8,979 nucleotides of DNA from Desulfobacterales bacterium (GTDB lineage: Bacteria; Desulfobacterota; Desulfobacteria; Desulfobacterales; C00003106), in the NCBI GenBank assembly GCA_030672555.1, contig DAOVGD010000209.1, positions 1-8,979 on the forward strand, written 5' to 3'. Shown here one piece after another: positions 1-6,276 of the stretch (its first letter is position 1; every line of letters starts with the position of its first letter). Both the position numbers and the translations under genes were made by a program. Under the pieces are notes generated by a model that was not told the DNA's origin, did no database searches, and worked only from the letters and a program-made list of their open reading frames with translations.

Positions 1-729
1 GTAGTTCCGGAAACCTCTAATCTGTATCCTGAGCTTACATGCTTTGAAAACCTCCTCTTTGCAGGAAGGCTTTATGGGATGAATACCAGTGAGGTAAAGT
101 TAAAAGCAGATGAGCTTCTCAAAACATTTAAACTTGAAGAGAAGCATAATGTTTACTTCGGAAAGTTATCAGGCGGAATGAAAAGAAGGCTTACGATGGC
201 AGTCTCGTTGATTCATGACCCTCCGCTTTTATTCCTTGATGAGCCGACAACAGGGCTTGATGTTATGAGTGCAAGGGCGTTAAGAGAACTTATAAGATCC
301 CTGAAGGATAGGGGAATTACCGTACTTCTTACCACTCATTATATAGAGGAAGCAGACAATCTGTGCGACAGGATCGCCATTATCGTAAAAGGAAAACTTA
401 TTACGGTTGACACGCCAAAGGCATTAAAAAAGTCAATGGAAGCCGGAAAGGCAGTGGACATCAAGATTAGTTCCTGCAACTCGTTAATAGAAAAAAAACT
501 TGTCCAGCTAACGACAGCTAATAAAATTGAGAAAAGAGAAGAGTTTCTCAGGTTTTACATTGATGATATGGATCTATTTCTATCCGAGTTTTCTGGCTTT
601 GCTAGGGATAATGGTTTAAGTATAGAAACTATTAATACTGTAATCCCTTCTCTGGAAGATGCCTTTGTAGAAATTACAGGCTTAAAACGAGAGATGATGA
701 TTGAAGAAAAAGCAGGTGCAACTAAATGA
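1..729 (+). CDS. ABC-2 type transporter ATP-binding protein (5' end outside the window)
   Basis: This is the cytoplasmic ATPase subunit of an ABC-2 (DrrA/NatA/CcmA-like) transporter, which powers the permease encoded next to it. The frame is open from base 1. The first Met in the window, at 79, is internal, because the codons before it encode the Q-loop region (VVPETSNLYPELT) and helical-domain start of an ABC ATPase. The Walker A motif lies upstream of the window. Visible in order are the signature LSGGM (about residue 56 of the visible part), Walker B LLFLDEP (about 76-82), the D-loop GLD and the switch histidine in LLTTH (about 113). A C-terminal extension ends with SLEDAFVEITG, typical of DrrA-type ATPases. 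The Q-loop position carries Glu rather than Gln. The stop overlaps the permease start as ATGA, so the two are translationally coupled. The substrate cannot be deduced. Confidence 0.93.
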   Translation, partial: VVPETSNLYPELTCFENLLFAGRLYGMNTSEVKLKADELLKTFKLEEKHNVYFGKLSGGMKRRLTMAVSLIHDPPLLFLDEPTTGLDVMSARALRELIRSLKDRGITVLLTTHYIEEADNLCDRIAIIVKGKLITVDTPKALKKSMEAGKAVDIKISSCNSLIEKKLVQLTTANKIEKREEFLRFYIDDMDLFLSEFSGFARDNGLSIETINTVIPSLEDAFVEITGLKREMMIEEKAGATK

Positions 730-1457
730 AAAATGCAATACGGGCCATCTATTTTATCGCCCTTAAAGACATGAAGACTTATTATTTCAAGCCCCCCAAT
801 ATAAGCTGGGGTATGCTTTTCCCACTTGTGTTCATTTTAGCTTTTTATCTTAGAAATCCTGTTGACTTTGAGCGGCTCATACCCGGACTTTTATCCCTGA
901 GCCTTTTATTCGGCACAACTTCAATGGAAGCGATTGTTATCACCTTTGAGAGAATGACGGGTGCACTGGAAAGACTGATGCTCTATCCTGTATCCACTGC
1001 ATCCATTATATTAGGGAAGGTTACAGGAGGAGCATTTTTCGGCATTACCGTTACGATAGCAATGCTTCTCGGTCTGTTTTTTATATTCCCTTTTAAGATT
1101 GTCAACCCTGTATTATTTATTGCATCCGTTATTATTTCATCACTTGCATTTTCAGCGCTTGGGGCATTTGTCTCAGTAGGTGTAAAGCAAGTTTTTGAGG
1201 CCCAGACCCTTGCAAATTTTTTCAGGTTTCCCATGATTTTTTTAAGCGGTCTCTTTATTCCTGTATCCGGTTTGCCGGCTACGGTCAAACCATTGGCATA
1301 CTTACTCCCCCTTACTTACAGCGTCGATAGTATAAAAACATCTTTTGGCTATCAACCGGAAATATTTCATCCTGTAGTAAGCCTCGCAGTCCTTTTAATC
1401 TTTACATTCTCATTACTTGGATTATCTGTAAAGATATTGAAAAGTAGAATGTCGTGA
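726..1457 (+). CDS. ABC-2 type transporter permease
   Basis: This 243-residue integral membrane protein forms the translocation path for the preceding ATPase. A cytoplasmic amphipathic start (residues 1-25) is followed by about six hydrophobic segments, near 27-43, 50-75, 95-122, 127-152, 165-190 and 212-236. The conserved ABC-2 motif, FLSGLFIPVSGLP, sits near 172-184 just before the last periplasmic loop, which also has the usual PLTYSVD. Length fits the DrrB/NodJ/ABC2_membrane class (about 240-270 residues). The start is the ATG inside the ATGA overlap with the ATPase stop, with AGGTG about eight bases upstream. Daunorubicin or polyketide efflux, polysaccharide export and sodium export all use this fold, so the cargo is unknown. 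No strong terminator follows it. Confidence 0.92.
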   Translation: MKNAIRAIYFIALKDMKTYYFKPPNISWGMLFPLVFILAFYLRNPVDFERLIPGLLSLSLLFGTTSMEAIVITFERMTGALERLMLYPVSTASIILGKVTGGAFFGITVTIAMLLGLFFIFPFKIVNPVLFIASVIISSLAFSALGAFVSVGVKQVFEAQTLANFFRFPMIFLSGLFIPVSGLPATVKPLAYLLPLTYSVDSIKTSFGYQPEIFHPVVSLAVLLIFTFSLLGLSVKILKSRMS

Positions 1458-1495
1458 TTGAGTAGACTAAAATAAAAGGGTGAAAATAAACACTA

Positions 1496-1603
1496 ATGAT
1501 CGAAGATGATGCAAGGGTTATTAAAATTACAGGCGATAAGGCATTTATTGTGATAGAACGAAGTTCTGCTTGTGTCCGGTGCGGCCTTCCCACGTATCTA
1601 TAG
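1496..1603 (+). pseudogene. Truncated RseC-like (SoxR-reducing system / sigma-E regulator family) N-terminus
   Basis: A 35-codon frame begins MIEDDARVIKITGDKAFIVI and continues with a Ser-Ser-Ala-Cys-Val-Arg-Cys-Gly segment before TAG. RseC/MucC-family proteins start in just this way: MIEE-x-A-R-V, a beta-barrel-like stretch with GDKA and V-x-I, then SAC-x-x-C. They then continue for about 100 more residues with two membrane helices. Here the similarity ends right after the CxxC, so what remains is about a quarter of a normal protein. A GGGTGA lies 12 bases before the ATG. The frame follows the ABC permease by 38 bases and runs head-on into the 3' end of the hybrid kinase gene. I read it as a gene remnant left at a rearrangement junction. 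A functional mini-protein or a chance frame cannot be excluded. Confidence 0.5.
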
Positions 1604-1634
1604 ATGAAATTGAGCAGAGGATTTTGAAAGCGTT

Positions 1635-3224
1635 TTACCACGCATTTGAATGCTTCGTGGTCGCCTTTTCCAGAATCTCCTCTATTTTTATAGACAGCTC
1701 TGACACATTGAACGGTTTTTGAATAAAACCATCACAACCGCGTCTCAATATCTCGGTTGCTTGACCATCAACGCTGTATCCACTCGAAAGGATAACCTTT
1801 ATATCCGGGCTGATCTCCTTCAGTCGGTCATATACTTCACCACCACCCATATTTGGCATAACCATATCCAAAAGGACGATGTCTATCTCATCCCGATTTT
1901 TCTTGTAAACTTCGATAGCCTCTTGTCCGTTTATGGCTGTGAATACTCGGTAACCCACCGCCTCCAACAAGCTTTTGCCCGTTTCCAGGATGATCTCTTC
2001 ATCATCCACTATGAAGACCGTTCCGCTTCCCTCAATGAACTCCTTATGGGTTTTGACAGCTTTCCGGACCTTTTTTTCTGATGCAGGCAGATAAATACTA
2101 AAGGTGGCCCCTTGCCCTTTCTTCGATTCGACATCAATATATCCACCATGACCCCGTATGATCCCATAAACAGAAGCCAACCCAAGACCTGTGCCCCGGC
2201 CTGTCTCCTTGGTTGTAAAGAATGGCTCAAAAATGCGCTCCATGGTCTCTTTGCTCATACCTATGCCTGCGTCGGTAACGGTTAGCAGGACATAGTTGCC
2301 CGGCTTTGGATCGTACAGATTGCCCTTTATATCATCGTGGGTCATATTGATGGTTTTCAGGATAAGATCTCCGCCGTTAGACATGGCATCTGCAGCATTG
2401 ATATACAGATTCAAAAGCACCTGCTCAATTTGTCCCTCGTCTGCCTCTATTGCAAATAAGTCCTCAGCGAGGTCTCGATGAATCACAACCTCCTTTCTGG
2501 TTCTGCCAAAAGTTTCAGAGGTCTCTTCCACTAACTGGTTCAGGTCAACGGGCTTGATCTCATACCTCCCCTTCCTCGCATACCCAAGAAGCTGGCTGGT
2601 TAATTTAGCTCCGCGTTGAGCTTGTTTCTCAATCCTCTTCAGCCTTTCATAATGAGGATGCGTGGAATCAATGTCCAATAGAATCAAGGACACATTTCCC
2701 TGAATGCCCATGAGCAGGTTGTTAAAGTCATGGGCAATGCCACCGGCAAGGGTTCCGATGGCCTCCATCTTCTGAGCTTGTTGGAGGCGGCTTTCCAATT
2801 CCTTTTTTTCTTTCTCTGCCCTCTCCTTTTCCTTTATCATCCGGTATTTTTCGACGCTATTTTGAATTACTGAAGGGAAAACCTCTAACCAGCCTGGATC
2901 GAGGGATTTGACAAGATAATCATAGGCCCCTTTTTTCATGGCCTCCACGGCGATCTTCGGACTACCAGCGCCGGTTACCATAACCAACGGGATATCATAA
3001 CCATCTTGTTTCATTCTATCTAACACATCAAGACCGGTCATGCCGGGCATAGCATAATCGGCAACCACAATATCATACCTTTTCCCCTTCAGCTTCTCCA
3101 GACCCTCTTCGCCAGAGGTAGCGAAATCCATGTCCAAATGATATTTGGCTAACTGCCTTTTCATGATGCTAATATCATTTGGATTATCCTCAATAATTAG
3201 GATATTGGCCCTTTCTTCGTTCAT
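1635..3224 (-). CDS. Soluble hybrid histidine kinase / response regulator (REC-HisKA-HATPase-REC)
   Basis: This cytosolic phosphorelay protein takes phosphate on one receiver and has its own kinase core and a second receiver. Residue numbers count from a Met five codons further upstream (start at 3239). REC1 spans about 12-128, with acidic pair E17/D18, phosphoacceptor D61 and K111. A coiled-coil linker lies at about 132-158. HisKA has phosphoacceptor H170 in GGIAHDFNN. The HATPase has N281, the D323-AGIG box and GRGTGLGL at 348-355. REC2 spans about 406-525, with D412/D413, phosphoacceptor D458 and K508. There is no membrane segment or PAS domain. I chose the ATG at 3224 because AAGGAG (3236-3231) sits six bases before it. 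The ATG at 3239 overlaps the upstream stop as ATGA and would add MKELR. It is the last gene of the operon. No DNA-binding output is present. Confidence 0.95.
   Translation of the reverse strand: MNEERANILIIEDNPNDISIMKRQLAKYHLDMDFATSGEEGLEKLKGKRYDIVVADYAMPGMTGLDVLDRMKQDGYDIPLVMVTGAGSPKIAVEAMKKGAYDYLVKSLDPGWLEVFPSVIQNSVEKYRMIKEKERAEKEKKELESRLQQAQKMEAIGTLAGGIAHDFNNLLMGIQGNVSLILLDIDSTHPHYERLKRIEKQAQRGAKLTSQLLGYARKGRYEIKPVDLNQLVEETSETFGRTRKEVVIHRDLAEDLFAIEADEGQIEQVLLNLYINAADAMSNGGDLILKTINMTHDDIKGNLYDPKPGNYVLLTVTDAGIGMSKETMERIFEPFFTTKETGRGTGLGLASVYGIIRGHGGYIDVESKKGQGATFSIYLPASEKKVRKAVKTHKEFIEGSGTVFIVDDEEIILETGKSLLEAVGYRVFTAINGQEAIEVYKKNRDEIDIVLLDMVMPNMGGGEVYDRLKEISPDIKVILSSGYSVDGQATEILRRGCDGFIQKPFNVSELSIKIEEILEKATTKHSNAW
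1637..1661. other. Imperfect inverted repeat over the 3' end of the hybrid kinase gene
   Basis: ACCAC pairs with GTGGT, and the inner GCAT pairs with ATGC across a four-base TTGA loop, with a three-base TTC bulge on one side. It covers the last codons and part of the stop of the hybrid kinase gene. No clear T-run follows in either direction: CGCCTTTTCC follows on the plus strand and AAAACGC on the minus strand. It could act as a weak bidirectional stop between the converging ABC and kinase transcripts, or be chance. Confidence 0.25.
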
Positions 3225-3230
3225 TCTTAA

Positions 3231-3236
3231 CTCCTT
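3231..3236 (-). promoter_or_regulatory. Ribosome binding site that decides the hybrid kinase start
   Basis: AAGGAG on the minus strand lies six bases before the ATG at 3224, and lies inside the first codons of the alternative start at 3239. This is near-ideal spacing for the downstream Met. The upstream Met at 3239 has no comparable site in front of it, and could be reached only by a ribosome terminating on the overlapping TGA. Confidence 0.7.
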
Positions 3237-3700
3237 CATAAGGACAACTGAGTCTCTTTTGGTGGGAGCTTGGTGATAACTGTCCAGTAAAAATGATAAG
3301 ATTTGATTGCCTCGACAAATTTATCGAACGCCACAGGCTTGGTAATGTAGCTATTGACTCCCAGATCATAGCTTCTTATGATGTCTTCATCCCTATTCGA
3401 GACGGTCAACATAGTTACTGGAATTCTTTTGAAATTTGGGTCCGTTTTTAGTTTTTGTAACACGTCTGTGCCGGTTACTCTGGGCAAGTTGATGTCCAGC
3501 AAGATCAAATCCGGTCTTGGCGCCTTGCTTTCGCCAGTATATTCCCCTTTACGGTAGAGGAAGTCCAAAGCATCTTGACCGTCCCTTGCCACATACATCC
3601 TGTTTTTGATCCTGGCCTTTTTAAAGGCCCTTTTGGTTATTTCCACATCATCAGGATTGTCTTCCACCAATAATATCACTATCTCTTTGTATTGTCTCAT
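3236..3700 (-). CDS. Single-domain response regulator (Rcp1/CheY-like)
   Basis: This 154-residue protein is a lone receiver domain that shuttles phosphate and has no output domain. The acidic pocket is E13/D14 in LLVEDNPDD, the phosphoacceptor is D69 in LILLDINLP, the switch Thr is T99 in MLTVS, and the conserved Lys is K121 in YITKP. The insertion between beta-2 and alpha-2 (DFLYRKGEYTGE) and the overall length are typical of Rcp1-type regulators that partner Cph1-like kinases. The kinase upstream has exactly that catalytic-core type (SHDLKEPLR). The gene starts 50 bases inside the 3' end of that kinase gene, with GAGGGGG four bases before the ATG. It ends in an ATGA overlap with a possible start of the hybrid kinase. 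Inference: it carries phosphate between the two kinases, or from the membrane kinase to an unlinked target. Confidence 0.94.
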   Translation of the reverse strand: MRQYKEIVILLVEDNPDDVEITKRAFKKARIKNRMYVARDGQDALDFLYRKGEYTGESKAPRPDLILLDINLPRVTGTDVLQKLKTDPNFKRIPVTMLTVSNRDEDIIRSYDLGVNSYITKPVAFDKFVEAIKSYHFYWTVITKLPPKETQLSL

Positions 3701-5210
3701 TTCTCCCCCTCAATGCCTCCTTCTTTTTCGGCAAGGTGAAATAAAAGGTACTACCGATACCTAATTCAGATTCCACCCATATCTTACCATGATGCATTTC
3801 CATTATCTTCTGGGCAATATGGAGTCCAGCGCCTGTTCCACCATACTCCTCCCTTTTTTGAAGTCGTTGAAACATCTCAAATATCTTTTGATGGTACTGT
3901 TTTTCAATGCCTATCCCATTATCTTTAACGTAAAACTGGTGACAATCCGCCTTGTTCTGATACCCAATTTCGATACTGGGATTCTCCTTATCCATGAATT
4001 TGATGGCATTGCTAAGCAAGTTTGCAAAAACTCCCACCATCCTGGTCTTATCACAATAGATGGCGGGCAGATCTTGGGCAATAACCAATTCAATATTTTT
4101 CTCGTCGAGGCTATATTTAACCCATTTAATCGCTTCTTCAATTATCTCTGATGCCTTGGTGGTCTGGAAGGAGAACTCGCTCCGGGTAACTCTGGACAGC
4201 GCAAGCAAGTCGTCGATTAATTTTTTCAATCGGCCCGCACCGCTTTTAATAGATACCAAATAGCCCTTGCCTTCCTCGTCCAATTTATTACCATAGTCCT
4301 CTATGACAAATTGGCTGAAAGAGGTAATTCCCCTCAGCGGTTCCTTCAGATCGTGGGAAACAATGTAGGTAAAGTCCTCTAACTCCTTGCCCCTTGCTTC
4401 TAAACGCGCTCGGGCTTGTAACAATTCATCCCTTGATTTCTCCAGATTTGCAGTCATCTGATTGAAGGCAATTCCAAGATGCCCTATTTCATCATTTGCC
4501 GTGATAGAGACTCTAGAGCTGAGATCTCCTTTTTTGGCTATTAGCGCGGCAGTCCTGGTAAGCAATCCAACAGGGATGATGACCAGATAATGTAACAGGA
4601 TTAAAATAAACCCGGCCGCTAAGACAATGCAAACTATAAACCAGAAGATCTCTTGATTCCGGATTGTCCCTAATTTCTTCTCCACAGGTTCCCAGGCAGT
4701 CCCAACCAATAAAACCCCTAAGATCTTCTTTTCGCCTCCATGACACTTAAAACAGGCCCCCTCATTAGGGATGGGCATTGCATGACCAAGTATCTTTTCT
4801 CCCTCATATCTCTCTATATCTTTAACCACCGCATTGATGCGCAAGGCATTCTTGACAGTCTCCGACTCACTAATCTTGCCTATGTTATCCGGAATTCCAC
4901 TGTATTTGATGGCGCCGCTTGAATCGCAGAGATTCAACACCGAGATATCCTCCACTAGATTCATCCTTTGGAGTATTGCCTGCACTTCTTCCATCTCCCC
5001 ATCAAGCATGGGATACTGTATGGCTCTCATCACCGCATGACTGATCCTGGAAGCGGATTTTTCCTCCTCCTCCAGAAGGAACCTTGCACGGAACATATGG
5101 CCCACATAGATAAAGGTGCCCACTGTTATAACCAGAATCAAGCAGATCCCCAATATGATCTTAGTTCTTAGGCTGCCCAGAAATGTAGATTTATCTCCTT
5201 CTGCTGCCAT
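3651..5210 (-). CDS. Membrane sensor histidine kinase with periplasmic c-type heme motif (CxxCH) and HAMP
   Basis: This 519-residue inner-membrane sensor kinase is the first gene of the operon. TM1 lies at about 17-37 and a periplasmic sensor at about 38-187. TM2 lies at about 188-212, HAMP at about 212-264 and a coiled coil at 255-280. HisKA has phosphoacceptor H286 in SHDLKEPLR. The HATPase has N401 in NLLSNAIKF, D430 in DNGIGI and GGTGAG at 457-462. The sensor holds C153-F-K-C156-H157-G followed by KKILGVLLVG. This matches heme c attachment in HAMP kinases whose sensor reads P-I-x-N-x(3)-CxxCHG-x(4)-ILGVL. Covalent heme would make it a redox or gas (NO, CO, O2) sensor, which is inference. 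The GGAGG site is nine bases before the ATG. The last 20 or so residues after the kinase fold overlap the next gene. Confidence 0.94.
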   Translation of the reverse strand: MAAEGDKSTFLGSLRTKIILGICLILVITVGTFIYVGHMFRARFLLEEEEKSASRISHAVMRAIQYPMLDGEMEEVQAILQRMNLVEDISVLNLCDSSGAIKYSGIPDNIGKISESETVKNALRINAVVKDIERYEGEKILGHAMPIPNEGACFKCHGGEKKILGVLLVGTAWEPVEKKLGTIRNQEIFWFIVCIVLAAGFILILLHYLVIIPVGLLTRTAALIAKKGDLSSRVSITANDEIGHLGIAFNQMTANLEKSRDELLQARARLEARGKELEDFTYIVSHDLKEPLRGITSFSQFVIEDYGNKLDEEGKGYLVSIKSGAGRLKKLIDDLLALSRVTRSEFSFQTTKASEIIEEAIKWVKYSLDEKNIELVIAQDLPAIYCDKTRMVGVFANLLSNAIKFMDKENPSIEIGYQNKADCHQFYVKDNGIGIEKQYHQKIFEMFQRLQKREEYGGTGAGLHIAQKIMEMHHGKIWVESELGIGSTFYFTLPKKKEALRGRNETIQRDSDIIGGRQS

Positions 5211-5268
5211 TTACCGATGCCTCCATCAATACTCCATTTGGCGCAAGATCATAATCACCACCACAAGC

Positions 5269-5298
5269 ATATTAAACAAATTTACATTAAATATTCAA
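5269..5298 (-). promoter_or_regulatory. Possible weak promoter for the kinase operon
   Basis: On the minus strand TTGAAT (5298-5293) and TAATAT (5274-5269) are separated by 18 bases in an AT-rich stretch, about 60 bases before the kinase start codon. Each hexamer matches the sigma-70 consensus at four of six positions. The position is sensible but the score is low. Confidence 0.22.
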
Positions 5299-5319
5299 GA
5301 AGAACTTCAAGCGTTCTTC
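5299..5319. repeat. Perfect 7-bp inverted repeat in the kinase leader region
   Basis: GAAGAAC and GTTCTTC flank a seven-base loop (TTCAAGC). The dyad is centred about 99 bases upstream of the kinase start, directly next to the candidate -35 at 5298-5293. It could be an operator for a dimeric regulator or an RNA hairpin. No T-run follows, so it is not a normal terminator. Confidence 0.35.
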
Positions 5320-5589
5320 CCTTTACATCGTGAACACCAAGCCCCCCTGACGAAAATTGTTTAACGATAATTTCATAGCCTTTTCCTTCTTGAGCGGGTG
5401 AGAGGATCTCCTTTAAGGTAATTTTCCATAAGAGAAAAAGAGAAATTGAATTTTTACGAAACCATCAATCCTGGGTACTAAAACCTCAAAGCTTGAGATT
5501 TTGACAGGATGATGCTATCAAAAGGTAGTTGAGAGTATCGATCTTGGTCTAATACCCCTATTAAACCTTTTAAATTGCGAGGTAGACTT

Positions 5590-6276
5590 GTGGCGGATGT
5601 ATTTCAATTCCTGTCAAGCGCGTCCCTGGTAAAACTCACGGGGCGAAAAGCTCACAATCTCGAAGAGATGCTCGATCTCATAAAGACCTGTTCGGATTCT
5701 TCTATCTTCTATCATACCTTCTGTGCTTTCCTCCAGATGCGAGAAGTGCAGGTCCCATATAATAACGATTTTGCCCTTTGGGCTTCCAGGAGCCTCAATG
5801 AACAGGCTCTGGCAGAAAAGTTGATGGCCGTTGATTTATCCGAATATAACACAATAAAGCGCTTGAAAATACATCTTATTGAAATCATCGAGCGTTACAG
5901 GGAGCAGAAACCGGATGCCTTCAAAAAAATTGCTAATGAACCGTTCTACCTCTATGACATGATCAGAATCGTCTATCGAACGGACAAGTTTGCCTATGGT
6001 CTCAAATCGTTTTGTGAGGCACTTCCAACCGTCAGCATGTATTCTATATACTATCACTTTATTGAATCCCGGCTCCGTACACGACTCCAGGACAACGACT
6101 TTTCTATATGGATAGAGAAGAGTCTGAACATGCCTGAGTTGGCACACCTAATTAGGAAGATCGATATCAACCTCTATACCCTGGAAGGACTGCGCAGCAG
6201 AATCATACAATTGATCGATCAATATTTATCAGAGACTTCACGCGCATCACAGACGCACTCAGGAGGACAAGTATGA
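5590..6276 (+). CDS. DUF5752-like protein with two internal repeats, coupled to treT
   Basis: This 228-residue soluble protein has no signal peptide or membrane segment. It carries two copies of one helical unit, at about 24-103 and 138-213. Copy 1 reads FYHTF, NDFALW, SLN, LA, VDL and IIERY in order. Copy 2 reads YYHF, NDFSIW, SLN, LA, IDI and LIDQY at matching spacing. I recognise this as the DUF5752 type found beside glycosyltransferases and trehalose synthases. It has no assigned biochemical role and I see no catalytic motif. I chose the GTG at 5590 because GAGGT sits six bases upstream. A TTG at 5575 would add five residues but has no ribosome binding site. Its stop overlaps the treT start as ATGA, so the two are made together. 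Inference: a partner or regulator of TreT. Confidence 0.85.
   Translation: MADVFQFLSSASLVKLTGRKAHNLEEMLDLIKTCSDSSIFYHTFCAFLQMREVQVPYNNDFALWASRSLNEQALAEKLMAVDLSEYNTIKRLKIHLIEIIERYREQKPDAFKKIANEPFYLYDMIRIVYRTDKFAYGLKSFCEALPTVSMYSIYYHFIESRLRTRLQDNDFSIWIEKSLNMPELAHLIRKIDINLYTLEGLRSRIIQLIDQYLSETSRASQTHSGGQV
6261..6266 (+). promoter_or_regulatory. Strong ribosome binding site of treT inside the upstream gene
   Basis: A perfect AGGAGG lies six bases before the treT ATG, within the last codons of the DUF5752-like gene. It sets the treT start at 6273 and suggests treT is translated at least as strongly as its upstream partner. Confidence 0.8.

Larger units (their letters stand above)
5202..5589. other. 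Divergent intergenic region between the kinase operon and the DUF5752-treT operon
   Basis: About 379 bases (from 5211) separate the two outward-facing operons, and no convincing gene lies in it. It holds the 5' leaders of both, including a perfect 7-bp hairpin at 5299-5319 and a short palindrome at 5485-5497. On the plus strand, TTGACA at 5501 lacks a good -10 at normal spacing. TTGAGA (5529) with TAATAC (5550) is only a weak match with a 15-base spacer. On the minus strand, TTGAAT/TAATAT is the best weak pair. I found no sigma-54 pattern and no recognisable riboswitch. The first nine bases of this span are the start of the kinase gene. Confidence 0.6.

Noticed and set aside
983..1641. Minus-strand frames at 983-1288 and 1402-1641
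   Set aside because: The first is antisense to the permease, and the second lies mostly in the spacer across the RseC-like remnant. Both have low-complexity or unfamiliar products and no ribosome binding site.
1594..1700. Plus-strand frame after the RseC-like stop (reading VSIDEIEQRILKAF)
   Set aside because: It looks vaguely protein-like, but has no start or ribosome binding site and runs antisense into the kinase gene, whose coding is unambiguous. It is not a convincing continuation of the RseC frame.
5116..5364. 82-residue plus-strand frame at the start of the intergenic region
   Set aside because: It begins antisense to the kinase gene, has no ribosome binding site and resembles no family.
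5485..5500. CTCAA-AGC-TTGAG palindrome followed by ATTTT as a terminator
   Set aside because: The stem is only five AT-rich pairs with a three-base loop, and no transcript would need to end there between divergent operons.
5501..5530. TTGACA at 5501 as a promoter for the treT operon
   Set aside because: The -35 is perfect, but 16-19 bases downstream there is only GGTAGT/TAGTTG-type sequence with no acceptable -10.
5575..5589. TTG start for the DUF5752-like gene
   Set aside because: It has no ribosome binding site, whereas GAGGT sits six bases before the GTG at 5590.
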